The notes under the pieces were generated by a model that saw only the letters and a program-made list of their open reading frames with translations, did not search any database and was not told the DNA's origin. The translations under genes were made by a program, and so were the position numbers. 64,000 nt of DNA from Rhodococcus sp. KRD162 (GTDB taxonomy: Bacteria; Actinomycetota; Actinomycetes; Mycobacteriales; Mycobacteriaceae), in contig NZ_JABFAU010000005.1 in assembly GCF_017168335.1 (NCBI RefSeq), positions 306,575 to 370,574 of the forward strand, in the 5' to 3' direction. Within the stretch, counting starts at the first letter, position 1, and every line of letters starts with the position of its first letter. Positions 18,014 through 27,966 of the stretch are shown piece after piece.

Positions 18014-18277
18014 CTAGGCCTCTACAGCGACCGGAACGATGTTCACGGTCTTGCGCCCGCGCTTGGCACCGAATTCGACTGCGCCTGCGGCGAGTGCGAA
18101 CAGGGTGTCGTCGCCGCCACGGCCGACGTTGACGCCGGGGTGGAAGTGCGTGCCGCGCTGACGAACCAGGATCTCGCCTGCGCCTACGGTCTGGCCGCCG
18201 AAGCGCTTGACGCCGAGGCGCTGAGCATTCGAGTCGCGACCGTTACGGGAGCTCGATGCGCCCTTCTTGTGTGCCAT
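18014..18277 (-). CDS. rpmA: 50S ribosomal protein L27
   Basis: 87 residues, the standard length. The N-terminus [16 protein letters not shown] reaches toward the peptidyl transferase centre in the ribosome, and [17 protein letters not shown] and [10 protein letters not shown] are typical of L27. There is no cleavable N-terminal extension of the Firmicutes type. It follows rplU by 59 bp and ends at the intrinsic terminator 17885-17928. Confidence 0.97.
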   Translation of the reverse strand: MAHKKGASSSRNGRDSNAQRLGVKRFGGQTVGAGEILVRQRGTHFHPGVNVGRGGDDTLFALAAGAVEFGAKRGRKTVNIVPVAVEA

Positions 18278-18336
18278 GTTGCATACCCTCCTCGGGGTGA
18301 ATCAGCTGAAAAGAACGCGGGTCCGGTGAGACCTGG

Positions 18337-18648
18337 TTACTTGATGCCGGTGACCTTGAGGACAGTGAGCTTCTGCCTGTGTCCCTGACGCTTGTGGTAT
18401 CCGGTCTTGTTCTTGAACTTGTGGATGCGGATCTTCGGGCCCTTGGTGTGCTCGACGATCTCACCGGCGACCGAGATCTTCGCCAGCTTGTCTGCATCTG
18501 TGGTCAGGTCGGATCCGTCTACGACGAGGACCGGAGCAAGCGAGACAGCAGTGCCGGGCGCTCCCTCGATCTTCTCGACCTTGACGAGGTCACCAACAGC
18601 GACCTTGTACTGCTTTCCGCCGGTCTTGACGATCGCGTACGTTGCCAT
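18337..18648 (-). CDS. rplU: 50S ribosomal protein L21
   Basis: 103 residues, normal for L21. [16 protein letters not shown] at the start and [17 protein letters not shown] near the end are family signatures. I used the ATG at 18648 (MATYAIV); codons upstream in the same frame do not belong to L21. Transcription probably starts from the promoter-like sequence at 18841-18870, giving a leader of about 185 bases. Confidence 0.97.
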   Translation of the reverse strand: MATYAIVKTGGKQYKVAVGDLVKVEKIEGAPGTAVSLAPVLVVDGSDLTTDADKLAKISVAGEIVEHTKGPKIRIHKFKNKTGYHKRQGHRQKLTVLKVTGIK

Positions 18649-18840
18649 CGGAGGGCTACCCCTTGCTTCTTTCGAACTTGCTCGCGTTGCGCATGGCAAC
18701 ACGACTGGTCTGGTGTGACGTCTTTGCTTGCTCCCTATCGGCCGGCCGCGATGGCATCCATCTCGGCCCGGTCGAGAACCGTTGCATTCTGTAGAACCAC
18801 TACGGCACAGCAGAACGGTGTCACCGGGAGCGACTTATCA

Positions 18841-18870
18841 AGGTTACGGCAGAGAGACGGCCAGGGTCAA
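18841..18870 (-). promoter_or_regulatory. Predicted housekeeping promoter for rplU-rpmA
   Basis: On the minus strand TTGACC is separated by 18 bp from TAACCT, a good fit to a SigA-type promoter. It lies just past the rne stop codon and about 190 bp before the rplU start, so L21/L27 can be transcribed independently of rne. Confidence 0.55.
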
Positions 18871-18884
18871 ACTGCCCTGTGCTG

Positions 18885-21800
18885 CTAGGCGTCGATGTCC
18901 ACCGGCGGACCTGCCGGGCGCGCTGCTGCACGCCGCCTACGTGGTCGTTCGGTGGGCACTTCCACCGCCTCTGTGGGCTGCTCGGCCGCCGACGTCAGCG
19001 GTTCCGGCACCTCTGCCTCAGCAGAGGCAGCCGGGTCGGCAGAGGCAGCGTCGTCGGCGTTGTCCGTGGCCGGTACCACGAGGACTACCCCGGCGTCCGG
19101 TGCCGCACTGGTCGGCGCGGCGGCCTTGCGCGCCACTCGACGCCCACGACGAGCCTTCGGTGCGGCAGGTTCGACCGACACGGCCGGCTCGGCAACGGAC
19201 TGCTCTGCCGACTGATCGCCCACGGACCGATCCTGTGCAGGCCGATCCTGCGCAGACCGATCCTGTGCAGGTGCCGGGGCCTCGGGTGCAGCTGCATCCG
19301 CTGCCTCCGGATCGGCTGCAGCTGCCGTTGCCACGGCCACGTCGTCGGCGGGGACGACCGTCACCTCGTCGGCAGAGACGACCGTCACCTCGGCGTCGGA
19401 CTTCGTGCTCGCCTGCGGGGTCTCGACATCGGCGGGGCTGACGTCGGACACCACGTCGTCGTGATGCGCCGCCATAGCCAAGGCAACCGGATGTGCGCGC
19501 TTGATCGATGGATCCACCGCGGGGGGCTCGTGTGCGTCTGCTGGGCCGGACTGCGCGGACGACGAGCTGCGCTCGTGACCGTCGCTGCCGTCGGACTTGT
19601 TGTCCTTGCCGCGTCGACGCCTGCCACTGTTGCCCGAGTTGCTCGACTCCGAGCGAGAGGAGTTCGAGCGCCCGTTGTCGTTGTCCGGCTTGGCGTCGAT
19701 CGGGAACTGATGCACGACGATCCCACGACCCTGGCAGTGCTCGCACGTGGTGGAGAACGCCTCGACGAGTCCCGTGCCGAGCTTCTTGCGAGTCATCTGT
19801 ACGAGCCCGAGCGAGGTCACCTCCGACACCTGGTGGCGCGTTCGGTCACGCCCCAGGGACTCGGTGAGCCGCCGCAGCACCAGATCGCGGTTCGACTCGA
19901 GCACCATGTCGATGAAGTCAACGACGATCATGCCGCCGATGTCGCGCAGACGCATCTGTCGGACGACTTCCTCGGCGGCTTCGATGTTGTTGCGGGTGAC
20001 GGTCTCTTCGAGATTGCCCCCCGAGCCGGTGAACTTGCCGGTGTTGACGTCGACGACGGTCATCGCCTCGGTGCGATCGATCACCAGGGTGCCGCCCGAG
20101 GGCAGCCAGACCTTGCGATCGAGCGCCTTGGCCAGTTGCTCGTCGATTCGATGCGCCGCGAACACGTCGACCGAACTGCCGTCGGCCTCGTACCGATGCA
20201 GCCGCTCCATCATGTCCGGTGCCACGGTCTCGACGTAGTTCGACGTCGTCGTCCACGCCTTGTCGCCCTCGATGACCAGCTTGGAGAAGTCCTCGTTGAA
20301 CAGGTCACGGATGACCTTCACGAGCATGTCCGGCTCTTCGTAGAGAGTCTGTGGTTGGACGCCCTTGCCGGTTTCAGCGTTGGCCGATCGTGCTTCGATG
20401 CTGGCCCACTGCGCCTGCAGCCGAGACACGTCGCGTGCGAGTTCTTCCTCGCTGACGCCCTCTGCGGCCGTACGGATGATGACCCCGGCCTCCGGCGGCA
20501 CGATCTCGCGGAGAATTTCCTTCAGGCGTTTGCGTTCGGTGTCGGGAAGCTTGCGGCTGATACCCGTGGAGCTGCCGCCGGGGACGTAGACGAGAAAGCG
20601 TCCTGCAAGTGAGAGCTGCGTGGTCAGGCGGGCACCCTTGTGGCCAACCGGATCTTTGCTGACCTGGACGAGAACCTGGTCGCCCGGCTTGAGTGCCTGC
20701 TCGATCTTCCGTGAGTTTCCGCCCAGTCCTGCAGCGTCCCAGTTGACCTCACCGGCGTACAGCACACCGTTGCGGCCACGGCCGATATCGATGAACGCCG
20801 CCTCCATGCTGGGCAACACGTTCTGAACACGACCCAGATAGACGTTGCCGACCATCGACGCGGTGGCACTGCTGGTCACGAAGTGCTCCACGAGCACCCC
20901 GTCCTCGAGCACGGCAACCTGCGTGGTCAGCGGGTGATCCGGCGTCGCCTTCTCACGCACGACCATGACACGGTCCACCGATTCGCGTCGGGCCAGGAAC
21001 TCCGACTCGGTCAGAATCGGCGGACGCCGACGCCCGGCATCACGTCCGTCGCGACGACGCTGACGCTTGGCTTCGAGTCGGGTCGATCCGGTAATGCCCT
21101 GGACTTCGTCCCGGGGCGCACGGCTCTTGTTGCGCGGCTCACGCTCGTGCACGACGGTGTTGGGCGGATCGTCCTCGGAGGATGCGCCCTCGGCAGCCGC
21201 CTCGGCTCCGGTCTTGCGGCGGCGTCGGCGACGGCGACGACGACTGGAGCCGTCCCCGTCCTGACCGCCGTTGTCGGAGTCGTCGTGGTTGTCCTGCGCA
21301 CTCGCATCGGAGTCGGATTCGCTGTCCTGGCCCGAGGAGTCCTCGGACCCCGTGTCGTCCGATGACTCGCTCGAATCGGAATTCTGCCGGTCCGATCCGC
21401 GGTTGCGGGTGCGGGATCGACGCGAACGCCTGCCCGAGCCCGACTGCTGTTCATCGTTCGAGGACGACTCGTCCGAGTCTCCAGCGTCGGTGTCGGACGA
21501 CTCCGACTCGCTCGAATCGGCTTTTTCCGAGCTGTTGTCGACCTCGGAATCGTCCTCCGAGTTGTCGTCGCTCGAGTTGTCATCGGAGGACTGTTCCCCG
21601 CGGCCACGGCCACGGCCACGGCGGCCACGCCGACGGCGACGCGGCTGTGACTGGTCGTCGTCGCCGTCGCCCGAGCTCTCGGAGGCGTTCTGCTCCCCGG
21701 ACTCGGCCGAGGACGAACGGTCGGCCGACGAGGTGTCGGGTGCGGTGGACTCGGATGTGTCGGGTGCCGACACCGTCGCGGTTTCCTCGGCCGAGGTACC

Positions 21801-22481
21801 GGAGGTGGACTCGTTGTTCTCGGCGTTCGAGCCTTCGTCCTTCGGCGCTGCCTTGCGGCTGCGACGACGACGGGCCGGCGGTTGCGCCGGCGACTCCGCC
21901 GACTCCGGTGCTGCAGCGTCGACGGCGGCGGGCTGCAAGAACAGCGGGGTGGCAAATGTGGCCGCGCCGGGCTGTGTGGCTGCGGTGGGCTGTGTGGCCT
22001 CGGGTTCCGGTGCGGCCGCGTTGGTGAACAACTGCGGCTCCGACCACGTGGCCTCGACGGACGGCGCTTCGGCGGAGGGAGCTTCGGCGGACGGTGCCTC
22101 TACCGCGGCGCTAGACTCGGCTTGCTCTGAGGCGGAAGGATCGGCCGGGGACGTATCGGTTGGGCCGGCATCGGTGCCGTTGACGGAATCTCGGACGGAC
22201 TCCGCAACCTCGCGACTGAGACTCGACTGCGCGCTACGCGCTTCGATGCCGAGCTCACCCAGGGTGACGAGTAGTTGTTTGCTGGTGACGCCCAGGATCT
22301 TGGCGAGTGCGTGAACACGCAGCCTGGTAGGCAGCGGGGTGGCGTCGGTCTGTGCAGGCGACACCTCGTCTGAGTCCACAGACGACACCTCGGCTGATTC
22401 CACAGACGAAACCTCGTCGACGCGCTCCTGACCCTGTGCGTTGGCGTTCTGTACATCTTCGGGCGGGCTTTGATCGGCCAC
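18885..22481 (-). CDS. rne: Ribonuclease E/G family endoribonuclease with IF2-N-like and long acidic regions
   Basis: 1198 residues; main endonuclease of mRNA turnover and rRNA processing. About residues 53-100 (RLRVHALAKILGVTSKQLLV) resemble the N-terminal module of initiation factor 2. Residues about 105-400 are low-complexity Ser/Asp/Glu with Arg-rich patches. The catalytic core follows, with an S1 part (NVYLGRVQNVLPSMEAAFID), the magnesium site regions VVDVNTGKF and VDFIDM, and the zinc-link CEHC. The C-terminal 280 residues are again disordered, Ala/Glu/Pro-rich. This split arrangement is the actinobacterial form. GTG start with GAGGAG. Confidence 0.93.
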   Translation of the reverse strand: MADQSPPEDVQNANAQGQERVDEVSSVESAEVSSVDSDEVSPAQTDATPLPTRLRVHALAKILGVTSKQLLVTLGELGIEARSAQSSLSREVAESVRDSVNGTDAGPTDTSPADPSASEQAESSAAVEAPSAEAPSAEAPSVEATWSEPQLFTNAAAPEPEATQPTAATQPGAATFATPLFLQPAAVDAAAPESAESPAQPPARRRRSRKAAPKDEGSNAENNESTSGTSAEETATVSAPDTSESTAPDTSSADRSSSAESGEQNASESSGDGDDDQSQPRRRRRGRRGRGRGRGEQSSDDNSSDDNSEDDSEVDNSSEKADSSESESSDTDAGDSDESSSNDEQQSGSGRRSRRSRTRNRGSDRQNSDSSESSDDTGSEDSSGQDSESDSDASAQDNHDDSDNGGQDGDGSSRRRRRRRRRKTGAEAAAEGASSEDDPPNTVVHEREPRNKSRAPRDEVQGITGSTRLEAKRQRRRDGRDAGRRRPPILTESEFLARRESVDRVMVVREKATPDHPLTTQVAVLEDGVLVEHFVTSSATASMVGNVYLGRVQNVLPSMEAAFIDIGRGRNGVLYAGEVNWDAAGLGGNSRKIEQALKPGDQVLVQVSKDPVGHKGARLTTQLSLAGRFLVYVPGGSSTGISRKLPDTERKRLKEILREIVPPEAGVIIRTAAEGVSEEELARDVSRLQAQWASIEARSANAETGKGVQPQTLYEEPDMLVKVIRDLFNEDFSKLVIEGDKAWTTTSNYVETVAPDMMERLHRYEADGSSVDVFAAHRIDEQLAKALDRKVWLPSGGTLVIDRTEAMTVVDVNTGKFTGSGGNLEETVTRNNIEAAEEVVRQMRLRDIGGMIVVDFIDMVLESNRDLVLRRLTESLGRDRTRHQVSEVTSLGLVQMTRKKLGTGLVEAFSTTCEHCQGRGIVVHQFPIDAKPDNDNGRSNSSRSESSNSGNSGRRRRGKDNKSDGSDGHERSSSSAQSGPADAHEPPAVDPSIKRAHPVALAMAAHHDDVVSDVSPADVETPQASTKSDAEVTVVSADEVTVVPADDVAVATAAAADPEAADAAAPEAPAPAQDRSAQDRPAQDRSVGDQSAEQSVAEPAVSVEPAAPKARRGRRVARKAAAPTSAAPDAGVVLVVPATDNADDAASADPAASAEAEVPEPLTSAAEQPTEAVEVPTERPRRRRAAARPAGPPVDIDA

Positions 22482-22983
22482 GTATTCTCCTCGGGCCCCC
22501 GGGCGCGTTCATCCGAATTCGGGTGTGACGCGGCCACGCGAGGGCAATCCTTGTGTACTCACGTCGGGTTGGACGTCAGCTGTTCGGTCTCGCTCCGCAC
22601 TCGAGTCGATGACCACTTCGGCATTCTCGGTGGTCGACGACAGCGTGTGCGGTGCCTGGCTGGATGGTGGTGTCTCGGTGATCCGAGCGCCTGATCATCA
22701 AGCAAGAACGCGAACGAGCCTGTCTCTCGTTCGAGCATCTGCGATGACGGGCAGCGGATAGACGACAGTCATCCGATCGAATCCACGACACCGGGCTAGC
22801 GAACTTAGGTGAAGCCTTGACTTCGGTGGAGCGTGAAACTTGTACTGAGTTGTGCTGTGGAGTCGATCTCCGTCGAGTATCCCACACGCGTCGACGCGTA
22901 CTTGCCACGCCGCACCGATCGGGTGCCGAGCAGGTGCGGCGTGGCTGCGCGCGAACTGCGCATGGATACGGAGTGCGGTGCGG
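22482..22983 (-). other. 502-bp gap between ndk and rne; no gene recognised
   Basis: No reading frame here looks coding. It probably holds the rne promoter and leader; long rne leaders are known in mycobacteria, where RNase E limits its own mRNA. I see no confident promoter hexamers. Confidence 0.4.
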
Positions 22984-23397
22984 TCAGGCCAGGCCGGGGA
23001 ACCAGAGCGCGATCTCGCGCTCGGCCGACTCGACGGAATCCGAGCCGTGGACCAGGTTCTGCTGGCCGTCGAGGGCGAGATCGCCGCGGATGGTGCCGGG
23101 AACGGCCTTGGCCACCGGGTCGGTGCCGCCTGCGATCTGCCGGAAGGCCGCGATCGCGCGGGGGCCTTCGAGGACGGCGGCCACCACCGGTCCGGACGTG
23201 ATGAACTCGAGGAGTTCGGGGAAGAACGGCTTGCTCTCGTGCTCTGCGTAGTGAGCCGCGGCCAAATCACGGGAGACGTTCTTGAGCTCGAGTGCGACGA
23301 TGCTCAATCCCTTCTTCTCCACGCGGCCGAGGATCTCTCCTACGTAACGCCGGGCAACTCCGTCGGGCTTGATCAGTACAAGGGTGCGGTCGGTCAC
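22984..23397 (-). CDS. ndk: Nucleoside diphosphate kinase
   Basis: 137 residues, standard length. It transfers gamma-phosphate between nucleotides through a phosphohistidine. [13 protein letters not shown] opens the protein and the nucleotide-binding Arg/Thr residues are in place. The usual active-site context NxxHGSD is present as [12 protein letters not shown], with the His that is phosphorylated. It lies 67 bp downstream of the DUF4233 gene in the valS-folC-DUF4233-ndk order seen in mycobacteria. Confidence 0.97.
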   Translation of the reverse strand: MTDRTLVLIKPDGVARRYVGEILGRVEKKGLSIVALELKNVSRDLAAAHYAEHESKPFFPELLEFITSGPVVAAVLEGPRAIAAFRQIAGGTDPVAKAVPGTIRGDLALDGQQNLVHGSDSVESAEREIALWFPGLA

Positions 23398-23464
23398 GTC
23401 GACGACAGTAATGGACCCGAGCGTGATCTCGCGCGGCGCATCGCCGAAACCGGACTGTTTCGGG

Positions 23465-23854
23465 TCAATCGCGTTGTCCCGGCAGCATTCCTCGCCGCAT
23501 CCGTTCGGTGATGTCGCGGCGCAGGTACAGCAGATACAGCCATACTGCGATGAAGATCAGGCCCACAGCCCCGATCGAGAGATGGAAGACCGCCCCGGCC
23601 AGCACGAACAGCTGGAGAATCAGGTTGAGCTTCATCGCCCACGGTTTTCCCTGCTTGCCTGCCGCGAGGATCATCGCGACGGCCAAGGCCACGATATACG
23701 TGGTCGAGAACCAGGTGGCACCTCCGCCGAGGGTTGCCACCACGGGTAACGCGAGCAGAGTGACGATCGCTTCGAGCACCAGAGTGCCCGCCACCACGCC
23801 GCGGAAGCCCTTCCACGGGTCGGTGGTGGGTGGTTTGAACTGTGCCTCGCTCAC
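23465..23854 (-). CDS. DUF4233 family membrane protein
   Basis: 129 residues with three to four hydrophobic helices (about 20-40, 48-64, 72-92 and 96-110), ending in a basic tail. It matches the small actinobacterial family that always sits between folC and ndk (the Rv2446c position in M. tuberculosis). Function is unknown. The GTG start overlaps the folC stop (GTGA), so its translation is coupled to folC. Confidence 0.85.
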   Translation of the reverse strand: MSEAQFKPPTTDPWKGFRGVVAGTLVLEAIVTLLALPVVATLGGGATWFSTTYIVALAVAMILAAGKQGKPWAMKLNLILQLFVLAGAVFHLSIGAVGLIFIAVWLYLLYLRRDITERMRRGMLPGQRD

Positions 23855-25281
23855 GCGGGGTCCTTTCCGAACAGGGTGCGGGCCGCACCTACGGTCACCA
23901 CGGATCCGGTGACGACGACTCCGGCACCCGATACTGCTTCTCCCGGCTCGGCGACGTCCTCGGCCAGCCCGATGGCCGTCTCGAGGGCATCGGGCAGGGT
24001 CGGGGCCACCACCACCCGTTCGTCGCCGAACTTGGCCACCGCGATGTCGGCCAATGCATCCACATCCATTGCGCGAGCCGAGCCGTTGTGGGTGACGACG
24101 ATCTCGTCGAAGACCGGCTCGAGTTCGTCGAGGATTGCACCGACGTCCTTGTCCGACATGACACTGACGACGCCGACGAGTTTGCGGAAGTCGAATTCGT
24201 CGGTGAGGGCGGCAGCCAGCGCGGCGGCACCATGTGGGTTGTGCGCAGCGTCGAGGAACACGGTGGGAGCGTTGCGCACCCGTTCGAGACGGCCCGGGTT
24301 GACGATCGTCGCGAATGCCGCGCGCACGGTGTCCTGATCGAGCTGATGTTCGGGCCCGGCTCCGAAGAATGCCTCGACCGCAGCCAGGGCCAGCGAGGCA
24401 TTGTGCGCTTGGTGCTGTCCGTGCAACGGCAGAAAGATATCGGTGTAGACCCCGCCGAGTCCCTGCAGCTCCAATTGCTGGCCACCTACGGCGATCTGCC
24501 TGCCCAGCACGGTGAACTCCGATCCTGCCCGAGCCACGGCAGCATCGGCCTGTACCGCCGCCCGCAGCAACACCTCCGAGACCTCGGGTTTCTGCTCGGC
24601 CAGGATGGCGACCGTGTCCCGCGGCACGAGCCGTTCCGGGGCCTTCTTGATGATCCCGGCCTTCTCCCCCGCTATCGACGTGAGATCGTCGCCGAGAAAA
24701 TCGACGTGATCGAGGCCGATCGGGGTGATGACGGCCACCTCGCCGTCGACGACGTTGGTGGCGTCCCAACGCCCGCCCAGCCCGACCTCGATGACGCCGA
24801 CCTCCACCGGAGCCTCGGCGAACGCGGCGAACGCCATTGCCGTGAGCACCTCGAACTTGCTCATCCGGGGCCCGCCTTCGGCCTCGGACCGAGCATCGAT
24901 CAACTCCACGAACGGGGCGATCTCGTTGTACGTGTCGACGTAGAGCCGCGGCGAGATGGGGTGCCCGTCGATACTGATCCGCTCGGTCGCCATCTGCAGA
25001 TGCGGGCTGGTGGTGCGCCCGGTTCGTCGATGGAACGCGGTGAGCAGCGCATCGATCATGCGGGTCACCGAGGTCTTGCCGTTGGTGCCTGCCACATGGA
25101 TCGACGGATACGCCTTCTGCGGCGACCCGAGAAGGTCCATCAGAGCCGAAATCCGAGCCGTCGACGGCTCGATCTTCGTTTCCCCCCAGCGTTTGTCCAG
25201 TTCGGACTCGACCAACGCCAGTTCGGCGAGATCGACCGGACTCGGTGGCGGCGTCGGAAGGGCGTCGTCGGCTTCGGTCAC
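23851..25281 (-). CDS. folC: Bifunctional dihydrofolate/folylpolyglutamate synthase
   Basis: 476 residues. It adds glutamate to dihydropteroate and then to folates in the cytoplasm. Mur-ligase-type features: ATP loop HVAGTNGKTSVTRMI, GLGGRWDATNVVD, TPIGLDHVDFLG, HQAHNASLALAAVEAF, and the C-terminal FLDAAHNPHG. The GTG start directly follows the valS stop codon and the stop overlaps the DUF4233 start, so valS-folC-DUF4233 form a tightly coupled group. Confidence 0.95.
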   Translation of the reverse strand: MTEADDALPTPPPSPVDLAELALVESELDKRWGETKIEPSTARISALMDLLGSPQKAYPSIHVAGTNGKTSVTRMIDALLTAFHRRTGRTTSPHLQMATERISIDGHPISPRLYVDTYNEIAPFVELIDARSEAEGGPRMSKFEVLTAMAFAAFAEAPVEVGVIEVGLGGRWDATNVVDGEVAVITPIGLDHVDFLGDDLTSIAGEKAGIIKKAPERLVPRDTVAILAEQKPEVSEVLLRAAVQADAAVARAGSEFTVLGRQIAVGGQQLELQGLGGVYTDIFLPLHGQHQAHNASLALAAVEAFFGAGPEHQLDQDTVRAAFATIVNPGRLERVRNAPTVFLDAAHNPHGAAALAAALTDEFDFRKLVGVVSVMSDKDVGAILDELEPVFDEIVVTHNGSARAMDVDALADIAVAKFGDERVVVAPTLPDALETAIGLAEDVAEPGEAVSGAGVVVTGSVVTVGAARTLFGKDPA

Positions 25282-27957
25282 TTAGGTTCCCATCGATTCG
25301 AGTCGCGCGGAGATGCGTGCAATCTCTTCGCCTGCGATCGTCTGGCGTGTTCGGATCTTGTCCACCACCGCATCCGGGGCCTTCGCCAGGAACGCCTCGT
25401 TCCCGAGCTTGCCGGTGGTCTGCGCCAATTCCTTCTCCGCTGCGGCGAGATCCTTCACCAGTCGGGCTCGTTCGGCGACCAGGTCGACGGTGCCCGAGGT
25501 GTCGAGCTCGACGACCACGGTGGCCTTGCTCAGCCGCACTTCCACCGAAGCCGTCGCCTCGAAGCCGTCTTCGGGCTCGGTGAGCCGAGCCAGCGACGTG
25601 ACCGCCGTGATCTGCCCGTCCAGATCGGCCTCGGACACTCCGACGACGCGGGCCGCGACCTTCTGCGACGGTTTGAGCCCCTGGTCGCTGCGGAATCGGC
25701 GGACCTCTGTGATGAGTCGCTGCATGTCCTCGATTCGTTGCGCCGCAGCATGATCGGCCGGCTCTGCGGCAGGGGTCGGCCAGGACGCGATCACCAGCGA
25801 CTCGCCGCCGGTGAGCACCTTCCACAGTGTTTCGGTGACGAACGGAATCACCGGGTGCAGCAGGCGCAGCAGGGCGTCGAGCACGTTCCCGAGTACTCCC
25901 CGGGTGGTCGCGGCGATGGTGTCGTCGGCGAACTGCACCTTGGCGATCTCGAGGTACCAATCACAGACCTCGTCCCAGGCGAAGTGATAGAGCGCCTCAC
26001 AGGCCTTGCTGAACTCGTACCGGTCGAACGCCGAATCTACTTCTGCCCGAACCTGTTCCAATCGATCCAAAATCCACCGGTCGGCGGCGGTCAGCTCCTC
26101 GCGCGTCGGCAGTTCCGCCGGTGCCGCGCCGTTCATGAGAGCGAACTTGGTCGCGTTGAACAGCTTGTTCGCGAAGTTTCGCGAGGACTGCGCGTGGTCC
26201 TCGCCGACGGACATGTCGGCACCGGGGTTCGCCCCGCGAGCGAGCGTGAATCGCAGCGCATCGGCACCGAAGCGATCGACCCAGTCGAGTGGATCGATTC
26301 CGTTGCCTCGCGACTTGGACATCTTCTTGCCGAACTGATCACGAATCAGACCGTGCAGGAACACATCTCGGAACGGGACCTGCGGCCCTTGCTTGCCTGC
26401 GGTGATCGCGTCGTCTGCTCCCACGTAGGTACCGAACATCATCATGCGGGCGACCCAGAAGAACAGGATGTCGTATCCGGTGACGAGCACGCCGGTCGGA
26501 TAGAACTTCTCGAGCTCAGGGGTCGAGTCCGGCCATCCCATCGTCGAGAACGGCCACAGCCCGGACGAGAACCACGTATCGAGAACGTCGGGGTCCTGCT
26601 CCCAGCCCTCGGGTGCGCTCTCTCCCGGTCCGAGGCAGACGGTTTCACCCTCGGGTCCGTACCAGATCGGAATCCGATGACCCCACCACAACTGGCGAGA
26701 GATGCACCAATCGTGCATGTTGTCGACCCAGGCGAACCAGCGTGGTTCTTGACTCTTCGGGTGAATGACGGTGTCGCCGTTGCGCACTGCGTCGCCGGCG
26801 GCTTTCGCCAGGCTCTCCACCTTGACCCACCACTGCAGTGACAGACGAGGCTCGATGGGTTCACCGCTGCGCTCGGAGTGTCCGACACTGTGCACATAGG
26901 GGCGCTTCTCGGCGACGACGCGGCCCTGTTCGGCAAGGGCTTGACGAACCTTGACCCGCGCCTCGAAGCGGTCCATCCCGTCGAATTGTGTTCCGGTGCC
27001 GACAATTCGGCCTACCTCGTCCATGATCGACGGCATCGGCAGCGAATGCCGCACACCCATCTCGAAGTCGTTGGGATCGTGGGCCGGGGTGATCTTCACC
27101 GCGCCGGTGCCGAACTCGGGGTCGACGTAGTCGTCGGCGATGATCGGGATCTGCCGTCCGGTGAACGGATGCTCGAGCGTGGTACCGACCAGATCCTTGT
27201 ACCGCTCGTCCTCGGGATGCACGGCGACGGCGGTATCTCCGAGCATCGTCTCCACACGGGTCGTCGCGACGATCACGTGCGGCTCGGAATCGTCGAGCGA
27301 TCCGTATCGCAGCGACACGAGCTCGCCCTCGACGTCCTCGAACTTGACCTCGATATCGGAGATGGCAGTCTGCAGCACCGGCGACCAGTTGACCAGTCGC
27401 TCGGCGCGGTAGATCAAGCCGTCGTCGAACATCCGCTTGAACATGGTCTGCACGGCCTCGGACAGGCCGTCGTCCATGGTGAAACGCTCGCGGCTCCAGT
27501 CGACCCCGTCGCCGATGCGTCGCATCTGGCCGCCGATGGTTCCGCCCGACTCGCGCTTCCAGTCCCAGACCTTGTCGATGAACAGCTCGCGGCCGAACTC
27601 TTCCTTGGTCTTGCCCTCGGCGGCGAGTTGCTTCTCCACCACGGTCTGCGTCGCGATGCCCGCGTGGTCCATGCCTGGCAACCACAGCACCTCGTACCCG
27701 AGCATGCGCTTGCGGCGGGACAACGCGTCCATCAGGGTGTGGTCCAGCGCGTGCCCCATGTGCAGGCTGCCGGTCACGTTGGGCGGGGGCAGCACGATGG
27801 AGTACGGCGGCTTTCCGCTGGTGGCGTCTGCCTCGAAGTATCCGGCGTCAACCCAGGACCGGTACAGCTCCGCCTCGACCACACTGGGATCCCAGCTCTT
27901 GGGCAGGTCGATCGAATCGGCAGGGTTCGCTGAGGGCTCTGGCGCTGAACTGGTCAC
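25282..27957 (-). CDS. valS: Valyl-tRNA synthetase
   Basis: 891 residues, class I synthetase. The HIGH-type motif is [17 protein letters not shown] (about residues 53-69), the KMSKS loop is [16 protein letters not shown], and the C-terminal 65 residues form the coiled-coil tRNA-binding arm. The editing domain (CP1) lies between about 190 and 350. First gene of the valS-folC-DUF4233-ndk unit. Confidence 0.97.
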   Translation of the reverse strand: MTSSAPEPSANPADSIDLPKSWDPSVVEAELYRSWVDAGYFEADATSGKPPYSIVLPPPNVTGSLHMGHALDHTLMDALSRRKRMLGYEVLWLPGMDHAGIATQTVVEKQLAAEGKTKEEFGRELFIDKVWDWKRESGGTIGGQMRRIGDGVDWSRERFTMDDGLSEAVQTMFKRMFDDGLIYRAERLVNWSPVLQTAISDIEVKFEDVEGELVSLRYGSLDDSEPHVIVATTRVETMLGDTAVAVHPEDERYKDLVGTTLEHPFTGRQIPIIADDYVDPEFGTGAVKITPAHDPNDFEMGVRHSLPMPSIMDEVGRIVGTGTQFDGMDRFEARVKVRQALAEQGRVVAEKRPYVHSVGHSERSGEPIEPRLSLQWWVKVESLAKAAGDAVRNGDTVIHPKSQEPRWFAWVDNMHDWCISRQLWWGHRIPIWYGPEGETVCLGPGESAPEGWEQDPDVLDTWFSSGLWPFSTMGWPDSTPELEKFYPTGVLVTGYDILFFWVARMMMFGTYVGADDAITAGKQGPQVPFRDVFLHGLIRDQFGKKMSKSRGNGIDPLDWVDRFGADALRFTLARGANPGADMSVGEDHAQSSRNFANKLFNATKFALMNGAAPAELPTREELTAADRWILDRLEQVRAEVDSAFDRYEFSKACEALYHFAWDEVCDWYLEIAKVQFADDTIAATTRGVLGNVLDALLRLLHPVIPFVTETLWKVLTGGESLVIASWPTPAAEPADHAAAQRIEDMQRLITEVRRFRSDQGLKPSQKVAARVVGVSEADLDGQITAVTSLARLTEPEDGFEATASVEVRLSKATVVVELDTSGTVDLVAERARLVKDLAAAEKELAQTTGKLGNEAFLAKAPDAVVDKIRTRQTIAGEEIARISARLESMGT

Positions 27958-27966
27958 CGGTCGATT

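Noticed and set aside
18879-20612. 577-codon plus-strand frame opposite rne
   Set aside because: Shadow of the RNase E gene, composition not protein-like.
21280-21830. Ser/Asp/Glu codon repeats looking like a DNA repeat
   Set aside because: These are the low-complexity coding sequence of RNase E, not a regular DNA repeat; unit length is not constant.
23855-25960. Long minus-strand frame that extends the DUF4233 gene upstream
   Set aside because: Only the last 129 codons form a sensible protein; the rest is out of frame with folC and valS.
23842-26841. 999-codon open frame on the plus strand across folC and valS
   Set aside because: Antisense shadow of two certain genes, with Arg/His-rich composition and no domain.
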